A DNA stretch of 64,000 nt from Megalopta genalis (GCF_051020955.1 NC_135013.1:29395802-29459801); one strand, 5' to 3'; positions 1 through 13,013 are shown, numbered from the stretch's first letter. Notes: generated by a model from the sequence alone, not told the origin. A program made the numbers and translations.

Positions 1-1833
1 GAGAAAGTAATTCATGTTTACAGCCTATCAGTAAAATTGTAATTTGATTAAATGAAATACTATAATGTTATTTAATTTCTGAGGCTGTTGTTGCGGCAGC
101 CAAAGTGTTTAAATATTGGCAATAAAAGAGTAGAATTTTACTTGGATTTGAAGGAATCGCAAAATAGTCGATTACGTTCGAAATATTCGTAACGAATTTG
201 ACGCGTTGTAGGAGGATAAGAAAAATTGTGTCCGAGTCAGGTCCACGTCTCGTTCGAAATATTTCGGACGTCGATCGAGAAACGGTTCACCGAGCGCAAC
301 GCTTCGAGATACGGTATGGTAATTCTTTGGTCATCGACTTGTCAAGGTCGCGCCCGATTCGAACGCCGACGAAAAAATTCGTCCGTTGGAGATTCGAGCG
401 TGTAACCGTCTCGTTCGTGCATCGCTAATGTCGCCGAGGAATTTTTCGAATACCGGATTCTGTCGTCAGACTGCTTTCCGTTTCATTAAAATACTGCCGG
501 GTACATTTTGACACCTTGACTTGCTAAGGTCACCGGTGACCGCTGCCACTCCACTTAGTAACGCCGCGCGGGGTCGCCGTTTCGTTTACCCTTAACCCCG
601 GAACGACGGTATCTTTCATTTTACAGTTACAATTAGCAACGTTCGAATATTTCGTAACTAGACAGGCGCATCTTTACGCAGAATAAAAATTGCCTTCGAT
701 CGCAGGAACCGGGAAAACTATAAAAATCTATTCTATTTGTTAATAATAAATTGTAAATAATCTTGACAGTGTTTCAAAATTCTTCAATTCGTTTCATCGT
801 TCGGTATTTTGACTGCTAATTTTTCCCATAAATGCATAAAATTCGCTGTTTATTCGTAAGAAAGCTTACAAAAACATTTCGCAAGCAAAGGAACCCTTCA
901 TCCCTTGCGCTACGATTTTTTCTTTCCTTTCTTCGGCGTTAATAATTTTCCTGAGAGAACGCGAGACAGTTTTTATTCCAAGTGTATCTTCATCAACTTT
1001 CATTCCTGCTCTTGGTAACGGAAGAATCAATTTCTTTTTTTATTTCAAAGTTATAAAATAACAAACGTTAGATGCATTCGGGTCTCGGCGGCCTCGGCGT
1101 TGAAAACTTTAGAACTCGGCTGAAAGAAGATCAATAAGTGGTCCGTTTCGAGTGGAACAGCCTATACCGCAGAGAATTGTTCAGTTGCTCCGGATTTCGA
1201 GTACCTGCTGTCCGATCCTCTATGGAGGTCTCTCGCGGTCGCCTAGATCAGAGAAATTCCAAGTGACACTGTAGCACGGCGCGGGCCCCGTCATATTCGT
1301 CCTCAGAGAATAAGTGGAACGTACGCGAAGATCGTGTCCGTTATTTCGCCGTGACGTCACGACGGCTTGTAACCGCTGTAACAGCGTCCCGAAGAGGCCA
1401 ACGTGTGTGATGTCAGGCTCTCGCGGTGCCTCCGTGCCGGTATTCTAATTCGGTGGTCCTCGGACACAGTTTCCACCAGGAACGGAGGACACGGCGTGCA
1501 CCGACACTCGGAGCTATTCATTGAACCCATAAGGCCCCTTACGCAGCTCGAACCGTTGCTACGCGGCCAATCAGACCCAATAAAAGTCCGTCTCCGAGCG
1601 TGGACCAGGTTTTCGAGTAACCCGGTTACCCGAAGTCCAAGTGCGCGACACAACTTCGACGCTGCGCTATGCGACTTCGATAGCCGAAAATTAGGCCTCT
1701 TGGTGGAGCAAACCGAAATTCTCTCGAAGATGGAAATACGAAGAGCTGTTTCTCCGAACTTCGACTGTGTACACGAGCCCGTACTGGGTTTTCGAGCTAT
1801 TATTATACCGTTCTGTTTTATCACTCTGAGAAT

Positions 1834-2028
1834 CTAACGAGCAGTATCTCGGCTCTTCAAACAGACCGAAGCGCGTTCAAGGATTAAGTCTGTTATCTGC
1901 CTGTATTGTTGTTCAAATTGTTTAATGCCGAGGTGCTCGGTGCCGAGGAGCGATCTTCGGGAACGAAGTGCAGAGTACAGCTTTAGAGCTTTATCAGCAT
2001 CTTCATCGATTTCTTGGGAATTACTCAT
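1834..2028 (-). CDS. Unrecognised small open frame
   Basis: An open frame on the minus strand from an ATG at 2028 (another in-frame ATG lies at 2052) encodes about 64 residues, beginning MSNSQEIDEDADKALKLY. The composition is balanced, amphipathic and charged, unlike the arginine/serine-rich shadow frames around it, and looks helical. I do not recognise a family. There is no visible partner exon and no strong promoter evidence, and the frame sits next to repeats. It may be a small gene, one exon of a larger one, or chance. Confidence is low. Confidence 0.2.
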   Translation of the reverse strand: MSNSQEIDEDADKALKLYSALRSRRSLLGTEHLGIKQFEQQYRQITDLILERASVCLKSRDTAR

Positions 2029-2089
2029 AGTTAGGACGCGGATTTTATGCATTTATGACAAGCACGACCGGGCGAATACTTTCAGGATA

Positions 2090-2469
2090 TAGTAAATTCT
2101 CTCTAATTGACGCTCGTGATCGAAATCTTTTAGTTCGCAAATCATGTTCCGCTCTTGATCAAAGTGGTTGCGAAATTGTGCTTTATATTAGTTCTACATT
2201 AGCTTTTAGCTTCCTTCTTCAGTATTTTTTTTTTACTTTTCACCCCAATCGATGCAATTATTTATCACAATTATAATATAATATAATAATATAATTTAAT
2301 AATTTATGATATAATTATATAATTTTATTATCATGCTCGTTATTTCGGCCAATTGTTAATTCGGCTCAGCTTGGAAATAAATTACTCGAGTTTTACGCTC
2401 GTTTTTATAGTTATTGACAAGCGGTAATTTTTGTGTACAAGCTGAGAGTCAATTAAGGAGAATTTACTG
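2090..2469. repeat. Palindromic TA-flanked MITE copy, interrupted
   Basis: The left end (TAGTAAATTCTCTCTAATTG, from 2090) and right end (GGAGAATTTACTG, to 2469) match the terminal inverted repeats of the MITE family seen complete at 31891-32106. TA dinucleotides lie on both sides, which fits a Tc1/mariner-type target duplication. The middle is replaced by another dispersed repeat (2118-2365), so this is a nested or rearranged copy. Confidence 0.6.
2118..2365 (+). repeat. Dispersed repeat, copy 1 of 2
   Basis: This segment is clearly similar to 3673-3925 in the same orientation: both start at GATCGAA, share TAGTTCGCAAA, CTTGATCAAA and GATGCAATTATTTATCACA, and end at ATCATGCTCGTTATTTCG. The first copy carries a TA-rich stretch at about 2270-2325 where the second has unrelated sequence. 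No coding capacity or clear terminal repeats were seen, so the class is unknown. Confidence 0.6.
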
Positions 2470-2582
2470 TATTATTACATTCTCCTCGATGTATCGAGAT
2501 CATCGAATGAAGACGTACACTTTTATTTCATCACCGTTACTTGCAATTTATTCGGACAATTTCGATTCTGCGCGAAGTAGTA

Positions 2583-2703
2583 CAGTAAATTCTCCCTAAT
2601 TGGCGCGCAGATTGTGCCTGAAAATAGACAATTTGGGAAGAGGAGATGCGATTACTCGTTTTCTGTACAATCTGAGCACGAATCAAGGACAAAGAAATTA
2701 CTG
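2583..2703. repeat. Palindromic TA-flanked MITE, internally deleted
   Basis: Both ends of the family are present (CAGTAAATTCTCCCTAATTG at the left, AATTACTG at the right) with TA on each side, but the element is only 121 bp. The central hairpin arms found in the 216-bp complete copy are shortened. Confidence 0.65.
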
Positions 2704-3672
2704 TACTTGAATTGTTAAGCTTCCGAACAATTTCAAGCGAAACGTACGAACCGATTTCGATCTCTCGCGATCGTTCGAATTCAAAAATTTCAGAAATTAT
2801 AAAATTCAGATTTTCAGCGTTAGGAAAGATTGGGGGTGTTTTCGCGCGACCCACAAAACGTCTCGAAACTATTGACCCAATCTTTCTCGTTTCGCCAGAC
2901 TTTCGAACTTACGTAACGACGCTTTCAGTAATACGATTTTCCGTTGTTTGTACAGCGCGATCGCGGTGCTGCGCGCGAGAGAGAGAGCAAGAGAAGGATA
3001 GCCGTAGAGGGCACACGGTTCTCGTTTCGATGGTATTACGGAACTTGCGCAAAACGGGATCGTTGCCCCGGCGACTGCTTAATTGGACGCTCTTTGTTTT
3101 AATTAATTCGTGGCCCTGTCGTCCGTACAATTGTTCCGGCGCCCGTTTCAAACCTGCTTACACTTGCCACGCGAATTTATGGTCACGCGTAACGGAATCG
3201 TTATTTATCCTCATTAAACGTAATCCGCGATGTTCACCGTTGAATTAGAAAAACAACGCCTCGCGCGAGCACGCCGCTGGATATTATGTATACTTGGGCG
3301 GCGAACAATGCGCGGAACAATAACAGCTGGGAACGAGCCGCCGCGAGCTAAAAACTCATTTGCGATTTTCAATGTCGAAATGAAACTGAAACGGTGAACC
3401 TCTCCGACAATCCAGGCCTTCGCGAAAGCAACAGGAAATAATCTTGTCCTTGGAGAATAATAATCGTTTCCTGTCCCGTTCCCATGAGACCGTTCGCGTT
3501 TTCTTGTCGGCGCCTTAGATCGTCCATTTTGAAAGCCGCGTACATGGCATAACATGTGAAATCACACACTTGGCAAAGATCTGTGTTGAACGCTCCGCGA
3601 AATTTCTGTAAAGCTGTGCTTTCTTACCAAATCAATATTCAGTTTAATTTAAAAGATTTATGCAAAAAGAAT

Positions 3673-3925
3673 GATCGAAGTCTTTTATAGTTCGCAAAGA
3701 GCACGTTCCGCCCTTGATCAAAATCGTCATAAAACTGTGCTTTACGTTAATTTACATTAGCTTATAGTTTCCTCCTTCAATGTGTTTTTTTTAATCATAG
3801 TTTTCACCCTGATCGATGCAATTATTTATCACACCGCGTGAACTATTTAATTTTCACACGATCAAAAGTGTTGAAAACCCGCGATTTCTTTATCATGCTC
3901 GTTATTTCGACCAATTCTAATTTGT
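3673..3925 (+). repeat. Dispersed repeat, copy 2 of 2
   Basis: Direct-orientation partner of 2118-2365, described there. This copy is not flanked by MITE ends, so the two repeat families are separable. Confidence 0.6.
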
Positions 3926-5062
3926 ATACGCATCGTACAGCGAACTGACCGTTCTGTCATCTTCAAAAAATTCAACCCTTTCGGTCCGATTTCGAAAAAG
4001 TTATTATTCCCTTTTAATTTGACGTGAGAGTTCATATCGAGCGAACCAAAATCGGTTAATCGAACGCGCGAAGCGAGAAAGGATGAAGCGAGACGCGGGC
4101 TCCATTTTGGCAGGAAAAAAATGTCGATCGAAACGAGCGATTTAGCGCATCCGGGAGGAACCGGGACCGAAGGGAGGGGGGAGGGATCGAGAGCCGATCG
4201 CGACCAGTGCAAGTGTATTTTTTCTTCGGCGACGGAATCGTTTTATTTGCCGGCGTCCGTTGCTTTTTCTTCTCGATTCCATCCTCGCAATCTCGAAACT
4301 GAAGAGGTAGGTCTGTCTCTTCCATTCCCGGCGGTGTTTATATCTCGCCGGCACCGGCTGGGTTGCGTTAGGTTCCTCGACCTTGCCGGTCGTGCAGGTT
4401 TCAAGTCGCAACGCGCCTCCAGACGGTCCCCCGTGTATACCGGGTGTACCCGTGCGGAAATATCTGCCACGAAAGCGGACGCCGGTCTCTCTCTGGACGC
4501 GCGACCGGCGCGACGCGGCGCGGCCACGGGTGTTTCCCGTTCCTCCGTGCTTGGATCGATCGTGCCCCGATCCGTTTCCACGAAACAACATAATCATTTC
4601 TGAGGGAAAGAACTCGCTGATTATAGAACACAGTTCCGCGTGATTGCCGAGTCGTATCTCGGTGAAATGGACGGCAAGTCCGTACGGCGTTGATCGTGGC
4701 GTCGGCTTTGATGATCTGCTAGTTACAGCCATTTAAATTTTATTGGATCCTCTCGGAGAGCGTTCGGAACACGACGATTTCCTTGTCGTGGCTAACCAGT
4801 CGTCGAGCCTCCTTCCTCTCCCTTCGGCAATTATCCGAACGAACGTTTCGGCAAAAAGCCGCGAGATGCGTTTCCTCGTCGGCGCCGTGGACCCGTTCTT
4901 GCATAAATTGTATTAGAACGGCCAGTTTACACGCCGCACGCGATATAATTGCCGTGTATTCGTCCTACGTTTATCGCGTTTTTAATCGCGATTTTAACAG
5001 TGCGCCGCGAATCATTTTACGGTTCTCTGTTTCGCCAACTGTGTCTCCTCGGGGCCAATTAT

Positions 5063-5352
5063 AAATATAATATATTATACTATATTATAGTATATAATAG
5101 TATATAATAATATACTATAGTATACATAGTATATAATATTATAGTATATATACTAGTATTAATAACAGAAATTAATAGTAGTAATTAAAATTATAATTAG
5201 TATTAATAGTATATAATAATATACTATAGTATATATAGCATATAATAAATATATTATATTTATATTTATTATATTTATAATTATATAGTATTATATATAT
5301 TATTATAATTATATAGTATATTATATATAATATACTATACTATAATATACTA
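5063..5352. repeat. TA-rich simple repeat
   Basis: About 290 bp composed almost only of A and T, with recurrent TATAATAGTATA-type units, several of which are repeated exactly. It looks like a degenerate microsatellite. Confidence 0.9.
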
Positions 5353-5846
5353 GATAGTAATAAGGACTCGATGCAATTGCCGCGTTGCATCCTGTTCGAG
5401 AACAATTACGGACGGACAGAGAAACCGAGCACGTCGTCAAGCATCGTCGCAAATGGAAAAATCTGAGAAAGGAGAACGATATTCGCTTTCAGGCTGAATA
5501 TCGAAGTGAAGATGGCACTATTATTGCCCACCTCCGGGAAATTCGATTAACCTTTAAACGCGCTTTGACGAGGCTGACTGATGATGGAGTGGTATGAATG
5601 TTATTCCGTTCTTTCGACACTTTTCTAATTATTCTTTCAAAATCGAAGATCGACAGTTCAGAATTTTTTTTTAGTAAATTATTCGATAACTGTCCCATCT
5701 ATAATACTTCAAATTATTTAAATTAATATCATGCAATTTTTTGGGGAGGGGGATTTCGTTTATTTCGAGGTCAAAAGGAAGATATGAAGCTTCTCTTGGA
5801 CGCAGTTCGATCATTGAAAAGCCTATTGAAGAGACGTCAAAATTAA

Positions 5847-6068
5847 AATATATATATATATATATATAAAATATATAAAATTTATAATTTATATTATTAT
5901 ATATAATCATATATTATCATTATATATAAAATATATAAAATTTATATTCTAATATAAATGTGAATAATATGATTATATAGATATAATAATAATAATAATA
6001 TGATTATATAGATATAATAATATTATATTATATATATATAATAATAATAATAATATGATTATATGTAT
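5847..6068. repeat. TA / AATA simple repeat
   Basis: A (TA)n core at about 5847-5868 is followed by AATAATA runs. The phrase ATGATTATATAGATATAATA occurs twice in tandem near 5970-6020, showing local duplication. Confidence 0.9.
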
Positions 6069-7134
6069 TAATATGTTTGTAGCCGAATATCGGAATATTA
6101 ATTGGCATTAGCAAAAAGGTACGTTAAAAAGAATGCTCGTGTCAACAGTGCCAGGATGTTCCATTTTCGAAGATCCACAAGAGCGCCGATTTTCGTACAA
6201 ATCTTCCGAAGTTATTGCGGCCAACTTTTTCGAAAAAAAAAAAAGAAAAAAGAGGAACCTCTGCATCTTCGCGCTATTTGGAGCGCAGCATGTTAACAGT
6301 CCATCAAAAGTATTATTGGGGGTAATAATGATTTCGGAGCACGGCGCGGAGCGGCGCGTTAAATATATTCCCGTTTTCGCCTCCCGCGTGGCCCGTTTCT
6401 CGGTACGGGGCGCCTCCTGCATCAGGGTTATTATTGAACTCGCTATTTCCGAAAACCGTCACGACTCGCCGCGGTCGTCGCGCATTCTTCCTGGAACAAG
6501 CACAGGCGGCATGAAAATTCTAAAAGGATCGGAATGCAACCTCCGGGGGACGGCTCTACGCGCCGCGTCTCCTTCTCCGAGGGAAAGTCATCCATCCGGG
6601 GGGAGGTATTTAGATTTATTGGAGGCCGCCACGCCCCCATCCGCCTGTCTTTTCCCTATCTTTCCCAGCCAGGTTGATACGAATTGCCCAACGATTCGAT
6701 AATTGGCGCCTCCACGAAAAAAAAAAGAAACACGTGAACGCGTATCGATCACGTTGGAAGCGTGTAGATAGAGGCGCCGCGATGTTCGCCGGCCGACTGA
6801 TAAAGTTCACTAGGTCTAGTTCACGCCAGCCGAACTTTCTCCGGAAGCCTGTCTAACGTGGAAACGGAATATGTAATTCGGGACATTGTAATCGGTTGCA
6901 TAATATCCGAGCATTAACATCGCGATTTTTCCGGCAACCGTCGAGCCTCGCTAACGCGATACATATTTCTATCCAATGGAAAGTCCATTGTCCCGAGATT
7001 CGCGTAGCGGGTCGTTTTCGACCCAGAATTGGTTGCCGCAAGGTCGCACGGGAGACCTCGGCATTCTCCCAAAAAATGTTGACGACGGCGCGTAGCACGA
7101 GATTCTTCCAGTTCGCGTTCGATCAACGACATAA

Positions 7135-7376
7135 TTGAGCCGTTTATTTTGAAAGTGGCGTAAGTCACTTTACCGTAGTGAAAAGTGGCGATTTTTTAAT
7201 GTTTATACGAAATTATTTATACTGAGAAAGATATCAGTATCCTGAGGTAACGAGTACAAGTAAATCTTCTCGAAAGTTAGCATCCATATTTTTAAACGTG
7301 TTAAAACGCAAACCCTTAAATATATCGACTTAAAAACAAAGTGGCTTATATGCCACTTTCAAAATAAACGGCTCAA
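7135..7376. repeat. 242-bp MITE with 25-bp perfect inverted termini
   Basis: The left terminus at 7135-7159 (begins TTGAGCCGTTTATTTTGAAA) is the exact reverse complement of 7352-7376. A second internal inversion involves the AAAGTGGC motifs just inside the ends. No open frame is present. This is the structure of a non-autonomous DNA transposon. The flanks ATAA and TTGT do not give an obvious target duplication, so the superfamily is not assigned. Confidence 0.8.
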
Positions 7377-8639
7377 TTGTCCAATTTCTATATTTTTCTT
7401 TAAAGCTTGTTACACGCGTTCGATAAAGCTTAGATAACAATGAAAGTTATTTATCGGTGTCAAGAATTGCATGTTGCAATAAAAATTGAACAATGTCTCC
7501 ATAAATCTTGTTAATACGATAATTCTGATATTATTAACACTTTCTAGCATTTACGAAAAATTTTTGATCTACCACGATCCTTCTACGATTTATAATATAA
7601 ATTTAACGTAGTAACTACAAGTATTATGATCTGATTGGCACTCGCATAATACAAAATCATAAAAATAATATAAAATATAGATATTTCTTCATATTTCTTT
7701 ATTTCAATGAACACTGAAAGAATTAAAGTTCACGCAAGGGCGAAATATTCCCGCAGCTCTTACAAAAATAGAAGTCTAAATTTATATAAGTATATATATA
7801 TAAATTTAGCCTTCTATTTTTTTTCTATATATATATCGAGGAAGAAGAATCCCTTGTAGAAATTTAAAACGAAAAAAAGAAAGGTCATGAAATTCTATCG
7901 TCCTCGGGAGAGGGAAGTATTTCCGTACGAAAAGCCACCCCATGCGGGTCCGTGGACGACGGCGGTGTACAATTCTTAAACTCGTCTATCTGGGTGGCAC
8001 ACGCCTCAACCGGTTCGAATCGTAGCCGCGTAGCTCTATCGGCGAGGTACAAATATTTCTTGCCGCTAGACAAGGGTGGCGAATGGGTCAACCGACAAGA
8101 GTCATCGGGGCATAGCAACCGGTACTGGACGCGCATCGGAGAAAATGAATTACCATATTTTACGGTGCCTTGGAATGCCAAACGAGTTGTTTATTGGACA
8201 TGAGTCCGGCACGGAGCTATGTCGCGGCGGGCATAGCCGACCGGTAACGACTACCTGTTACCCAATTAATCGCTACCCACGTTCGAGAAGGTCTAGTTCC
8301 ACTCGGAGACACCGGGGAAACGAATCGTCGCGATCGACGGTAATAATTCTTCGGGCTCCTTGAAACGTTTTCTCGGATCTCGGTCGCAAACCCGGTCACG
8401 TTTTCCATTTACGGGTGTTCCCGGCGGTACCTCAGGCTAATTCACTGATACAGCCGTTAACACTAAACCTGGCCAAGATGATCGGCTTTGTGATTTTACA
8501 CGGATTTCTGATCGAACGAAAAATTTATTATACTGCATTCGTCTTTATCGATTTATGTATTTTTTTATGGTATTTTTCTGTTATTATCTTTATATTGGTC
8601 TATTGATACCTCTGATACGCTAATAAGTTATGTCATCCG

Positions 8640-8895
8640 TATATATTATGTATCATTTATATATATATATTATATATTATCATTATATTATTATTATTAT
8701 TATATATATTATATATTATATTATATATATATATATATATATTACATAATATTTATATATATTATTGTTATATATAATATGTAATGATATTATAATATAA
8801 TAATATATATATATATATATATATAATATATATCATCATTATATATTATATATCACCCGTACATATTATATAATTTATATTATATACAATAATTA
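8640..8895. repeat. TA-rich simple repeat
   Basis: Long alternating TA runs with ATTATT interruptions over about 250 bp, just upstream of the first visible TRAF4 exon. Confidence 0.9.
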
Positions 8896-9259
8896 TCGAC
8901 CATACGCGTCGTTGGTATCGCTAAAATACTTTTGAAACACGTCCCGCACGGTATCGTCTTTCTTTCAGTCGCGTGCTAATAAGCACGCTTAATTATAATC
9001 GACCAGATGTCGGGCATAATGGAACTGATATATCACGAGCTGTTTGTCCGGTTACAATGGGGCACCGATTGCACACGCAACCCAAATGTGTCGATGGTAT
9101 CGAGCCGCTCGCAGAGTCCCATACCTAGTTACCGTAACACGGCATAAATTATTGATAGATCGCCGGGGATCGCGATAAACGGCGCCGCGCGTTCCGCGTC
9201 GTTTTTCGTCTGGGAAAATCAGCGCGCGATAATCATCTTGCCCGCTTTGTGTGTTACAG

Positions 9260-12076
9260 AATTTCCAGGACTTGGAAGCTGAAAAGGCAATAATGGGCTC
9301 CATTGTATACTGCATCCATCACAAGGACGGGTGCAAGTGGTCGGACGAACTTAGAAAGTTGAAGGTGAGTCCCGCGAATCCGATTTTCCTTATATCCTCC
9401 TTCCCACAGGGAAAGAATGCCGCTGGTAATTAATTGCGCGACGCTCGGGTCAGTCGGAGGAACAGCTTGAGAGTCGCTATTTAATGCTGAACATCCGCTG
9501 AACGCCGTAAATCGTGTATTTCAATTGTGTTCGAATTGAAAATATTTATCTTCTGCTGTTTCCTTTTTCTAAAAAAAAATCAGAATTGGTTACTTCGTTC
9601 ACTTTTAATCCGAACGATATCCTCTTAACGCGTCGCGAAAGTCTGTGGGTGGAGGTAGCAAGGACCTCTCACAAGGTCATCGAATCTCGTCGTTATACAT
9701 ACATAGTCGAGCATTCGTTAACACGTCGAATGCCACGTCAACTACCCGACGCGACACGGCAGTCGAGGTGTTAAACCTGTGGAAAGTATAGCCGTCGACG
9801 ATGTACTAAAAATTCGCATTACTCTGTCCAGGCTCACCTAAATACCTGCAAACACGATGCGGTGCCGTGCAGCAACAAGTGCGGCGCAATGATCCCGCGT
9901 GTACTCATGGAGGACCATTTGAAGTACACTTGCGCCCAGCGACGAGCACGCTGCGACTTCTGTGCCAAAGAATTCACCGGTCACACGCTCGAGGTAACTG
10001 CTGCTCCCGCATTAATTAGAGAACCACGATTGAGTGCCAGCCGTTAACCGTACAGAAGAACCGGGAACAGAAACAAAGGGAAGCAACGAGGAAAGGAAAT
10101 TTCTCGAATAGCTTTTGCATACCCGGGGTCGGTGGTTGCAGCGATTCGTACACATTTTTTGACATGGGGGGAACCGTAGACTATGCGAAGCAGGGGGACT
10201 CGCGGAGTCCTTGACCTCCTATTCTGCGAATGTCTTGTCAAATTCTGTGTCGAAACCGCACCAGAGTCTTCCTAACGCTGGTCGACAACGGGACGAGAAA
10301 TAGTCGCGGACGAACGTTGAAAAGTCTGAGTCCGAAAGTTTTCTTGAAAAGTCACTTTCGAAGACGAACGTCTTGCAGCCAATCATAATATTGTTGGTGG
10401 CACTCGAGAGCGACTACTCGATGACATCAGACTACTTTAACCGTTGGCCGTTGCCGCACCTCTCTTTGATTCCGCCGTGTGTTCGTGAAAAAAATTTTAC
10501 CGTCAATCTTCAGTTTCATGATAATCAAACGAATTTGATCGATAGAGTAGCTTCTTATCGATTTCCTAGAAAGGAGGCTTTCTAGAAGGACGTATGTTAC
10601 TTCATAATTTTACGGTTTAAAACTTGCCAATGTTGGATTATTATTTATTTTACAAGATGGAGGAAGGTTGCTTCTATAATTGCTACAGCGAGCAATGGAT
10701 TGTGTCTGTAAATTTTATTGAATGAAATAGATCTGTTTCTTCGATGAAATACTAGTTGAATTACTAAATTCTAATTTTGCTTTAACGTTGATTTTTCTTG
10801 TCTTGCAGAAACACACGGGCACGTGTGGCTACGAGCCCCTCTACTGTGAGAACAAATGCGGCATGAAGGTGCAGAGAAGGCACCTCAGCCAGCACAAGTT
10901 GGGTGAATGCGCGAAAAGACTGGTGGCCTGTCGCTATTGCAATAAAGAGTTTGTTTTCGACACACTTGGCGCCCACCATGCTAAATGTGGCCGTTTCCCA
11001 GTCGCCTGTCCGCATCGTTGTGAAACCGCAGTGTTACCAAGGGAGGATTTGGAGGTTCACTTGAAAGACCATTGCACCACCCATCTTCTGTCCTGTTCGT
11101 TTAAGGATGCCGGCTGCCGTTTCAAGGTACGTTGACGAATCGCTTGTATACTTAAATTTTATATTCTCATTGTTGCAGACGCGATTTTTAACAAATTCTA
11201 TTTTTTGTTGCAGGGCAATAGGTTCTCGTTGGATAAACACTTGGAAGAGTCAGCGAAGATGCACCTGAGCCTCATGTGCAGCGTGGTAACGAAACAGCAA
11301 CATCAAATAACCAGCCTCAAATCGGCTATCAGCAAGTTGTCATTAAATTACACTGGCACGCTAATATGGAAGATCACAGACTATAGTGCCAAAATGTCTG
11401 AGGCGAAGGCTAAAGAAGGCATGGAGTTGGTCAGCCCTCCTTTCTACACTAGTCAATATGGTTACAAGCTCCAAGTATGTTTAAGCTAATAATTAATCTT
11501 CAATGGTTCGCGCAAAAGAAGAAACTTGCTATTCACTCATTGATTGCCATAAAAGCTGTCCCATGTTGCAAGATTATGTCCCGTGTTGCAACTCATATAA
11601 ATGAGTTGAACAGCTATGGTCAATGTGGGTGTATATTTCAAGTACCTTCTTTGTAGTCCCATAATTACACAAATTTACAGAATCTAGTGGAACTCTCGTA
11701 ACTCGAAACTTTTATTTTCCAGGCATCGGTTTTCTTAAACGGAAATGGAACCGGCGAGGGAAGTCACATTTCCATATACATAAAGATCCTTCCCGGGGAG
11801 TACGATGCTCTGTTGCGGTGGCCATTCTCTCACAGTGTATCTTTCACGATATTCGACCAGACAGTGGTCGCGGAGAAGGCGTGCAATATTGTTGAAAGTT
11901 TTATACCCGATCCAACATGGAAGAACTTCCAAAGGCCCAGCCGCGAGCCTGACTCTCTCGGTTTCGGCTTTCCCCGATTCGTTTCCCACGAGATGGTGAA
12001 AAAACGGCACTTCGTCAAAGACAACACTATGTTCATCCGAGTGAAAGTCGATCCTAGCAAAATCGTAGCCGTTTAA
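9260..12076 (+). CDS. TRAF4: TRAF4-like adaptor (5' end not found)
   Basis: Five exons are visible, all joining in phase 0: 9260-9364, 9832-9993, 10809-11126, 11214-11474 and 11723-12076 (stop TAA). Together they encode about 399 residues. The first half contains regularly spaced Cys/His TRAF-type zinc fingers (for example CIHHKDGCKW, CSNKCG, CENKCGMK, CPHRCE). Next come a short helical segment and a C-terminal MATH/TRAF domain (LIWKITDYS, FYTSQYGYKLQ, FLNGNGTGEGSHISIYI, WPF, SLGFGFPRFVSH). Spacing and motifs match animal TRAF4 more closely than TRAF6. TRAF4 adaptors act at the membrane in TNF-receptor/JNK and cell-polarity signalling. The first exon opens behind an acceptor, so upstream coding exon(s) are missing; no RING finger was found. 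A polyadenylation signal AATAAA lies at 13008-13013. The gene converges on GINS2. Confidence 0.92.
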
Positions 12077-13007
12077 GCATAACTCGTTAGCGCGTTACCT
12101 TAGCACTAACTCGACTACTATCGTTCTACGTAGCACACACTGATATCGTTTCACGTAAATAGTTCGATGCGGTTGTTGCGCATTTCTTATGTTACACGTA
12201 ATGACAGTCCAGTAAATGTCTCACGATTATTGTATTTATTTTGCATCGGCCGTGTGCTTGGTGTGATAGTGCGGAGTACTTTACATACAGGGCACATGGT
12301 ACTTACGTTGTATACCATAGTAATATTTATTCAGGGTATCTCTGAAAGTTTTAGAGACAATAGTGCGGCGGTATCTCTGGATTTGTACGGATCGCTCAAT
12401 CATGTCCTGTTTGAATTCGCTATCGGTGAGAAGACCATCGGCGCGTCGATGATACAAGATGATACAGACCTTCGTTCGTGAACCGATACAATCCCCGAGT
12501 CTTCAAACACGTACATCACTGCCTCGAAAGCGTGTACAATTTTGGAGGTATCGCCGTAATGTCCATGGACAAGATCTTTCATTGGGAACTACATATAAAT
12601 GTTCATACCGCGCTTTTCACGATTTGTATAAATTTTTAATTATTCCGACTTATAACTCCTAATTGTACCATAAACTCGATATTTCTGTTGCGTCACTGTT
12701 CCCAACGGTTTCAATCATTTGAAACCGTGATCTTCAATGTTCTAAGAGTTCACCGACAGAGCAACGTGTTTTGTTCACCGAAAGGGTCTACTTTTAAGAA
12801 TTCAAATCAAAGATTATTAAAGGACTGTGTACTATAAGCTTAGGGAATGTAAATATTGTGAAAAAAAGAAGAGACACGGAGCAAGCGAGCAATTTGTCCA
12901 CACGACAGATTTACTAATGTAAATACGCATTTACTACATGTTAGTGATAATGAGAAATTGTGATTGAGATGCTAGTGACTGTATGTAATGATTTAAGATT
13001 AAGAAAT

Positions 13008-13013
13008 AATAAA
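13008..13013 (+). terminator. Polyadenylation signal of the TRAF4-like gene
   Basis: AATAAA about 930 bp after the stop codon, in an AT-rich 3' untranslated stretch, before the convergent GINS2 gene. Confidence 0.5.

Larger units (their letters stand above)
1..9259. other. Gene-poor region upstream of and within the 5' part of the TRAF4-like gene
   Basis: No coding exon is recognisable here. The stretch alternates AT-rich DNA, three long TA-rich simple-repeat islands and GC/CpG-rich patches near 1.1-1.8 kb, 4.1-4.6 kb and 6.3-6.9 kb, where open frames occur on both strands at once, as expected by chance in GC-rich DNA. Several MITE-like repeats are listed separately. Because the first visible TRAF4 exon begins in phase behind a splice acceptor at 9259, part of this stretch is probably TRAF4 intron, and the GC-rich patches could hold untranslated first exons or promoters. 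That last point is inference. Confidence 0.5.

Noticed and set aside
4121..4732. Overlapping frames of 160 and 196 codons on opposite strands
   Set aside because: Frames open on both strands and in several registers indicate GC bias, not a gene.
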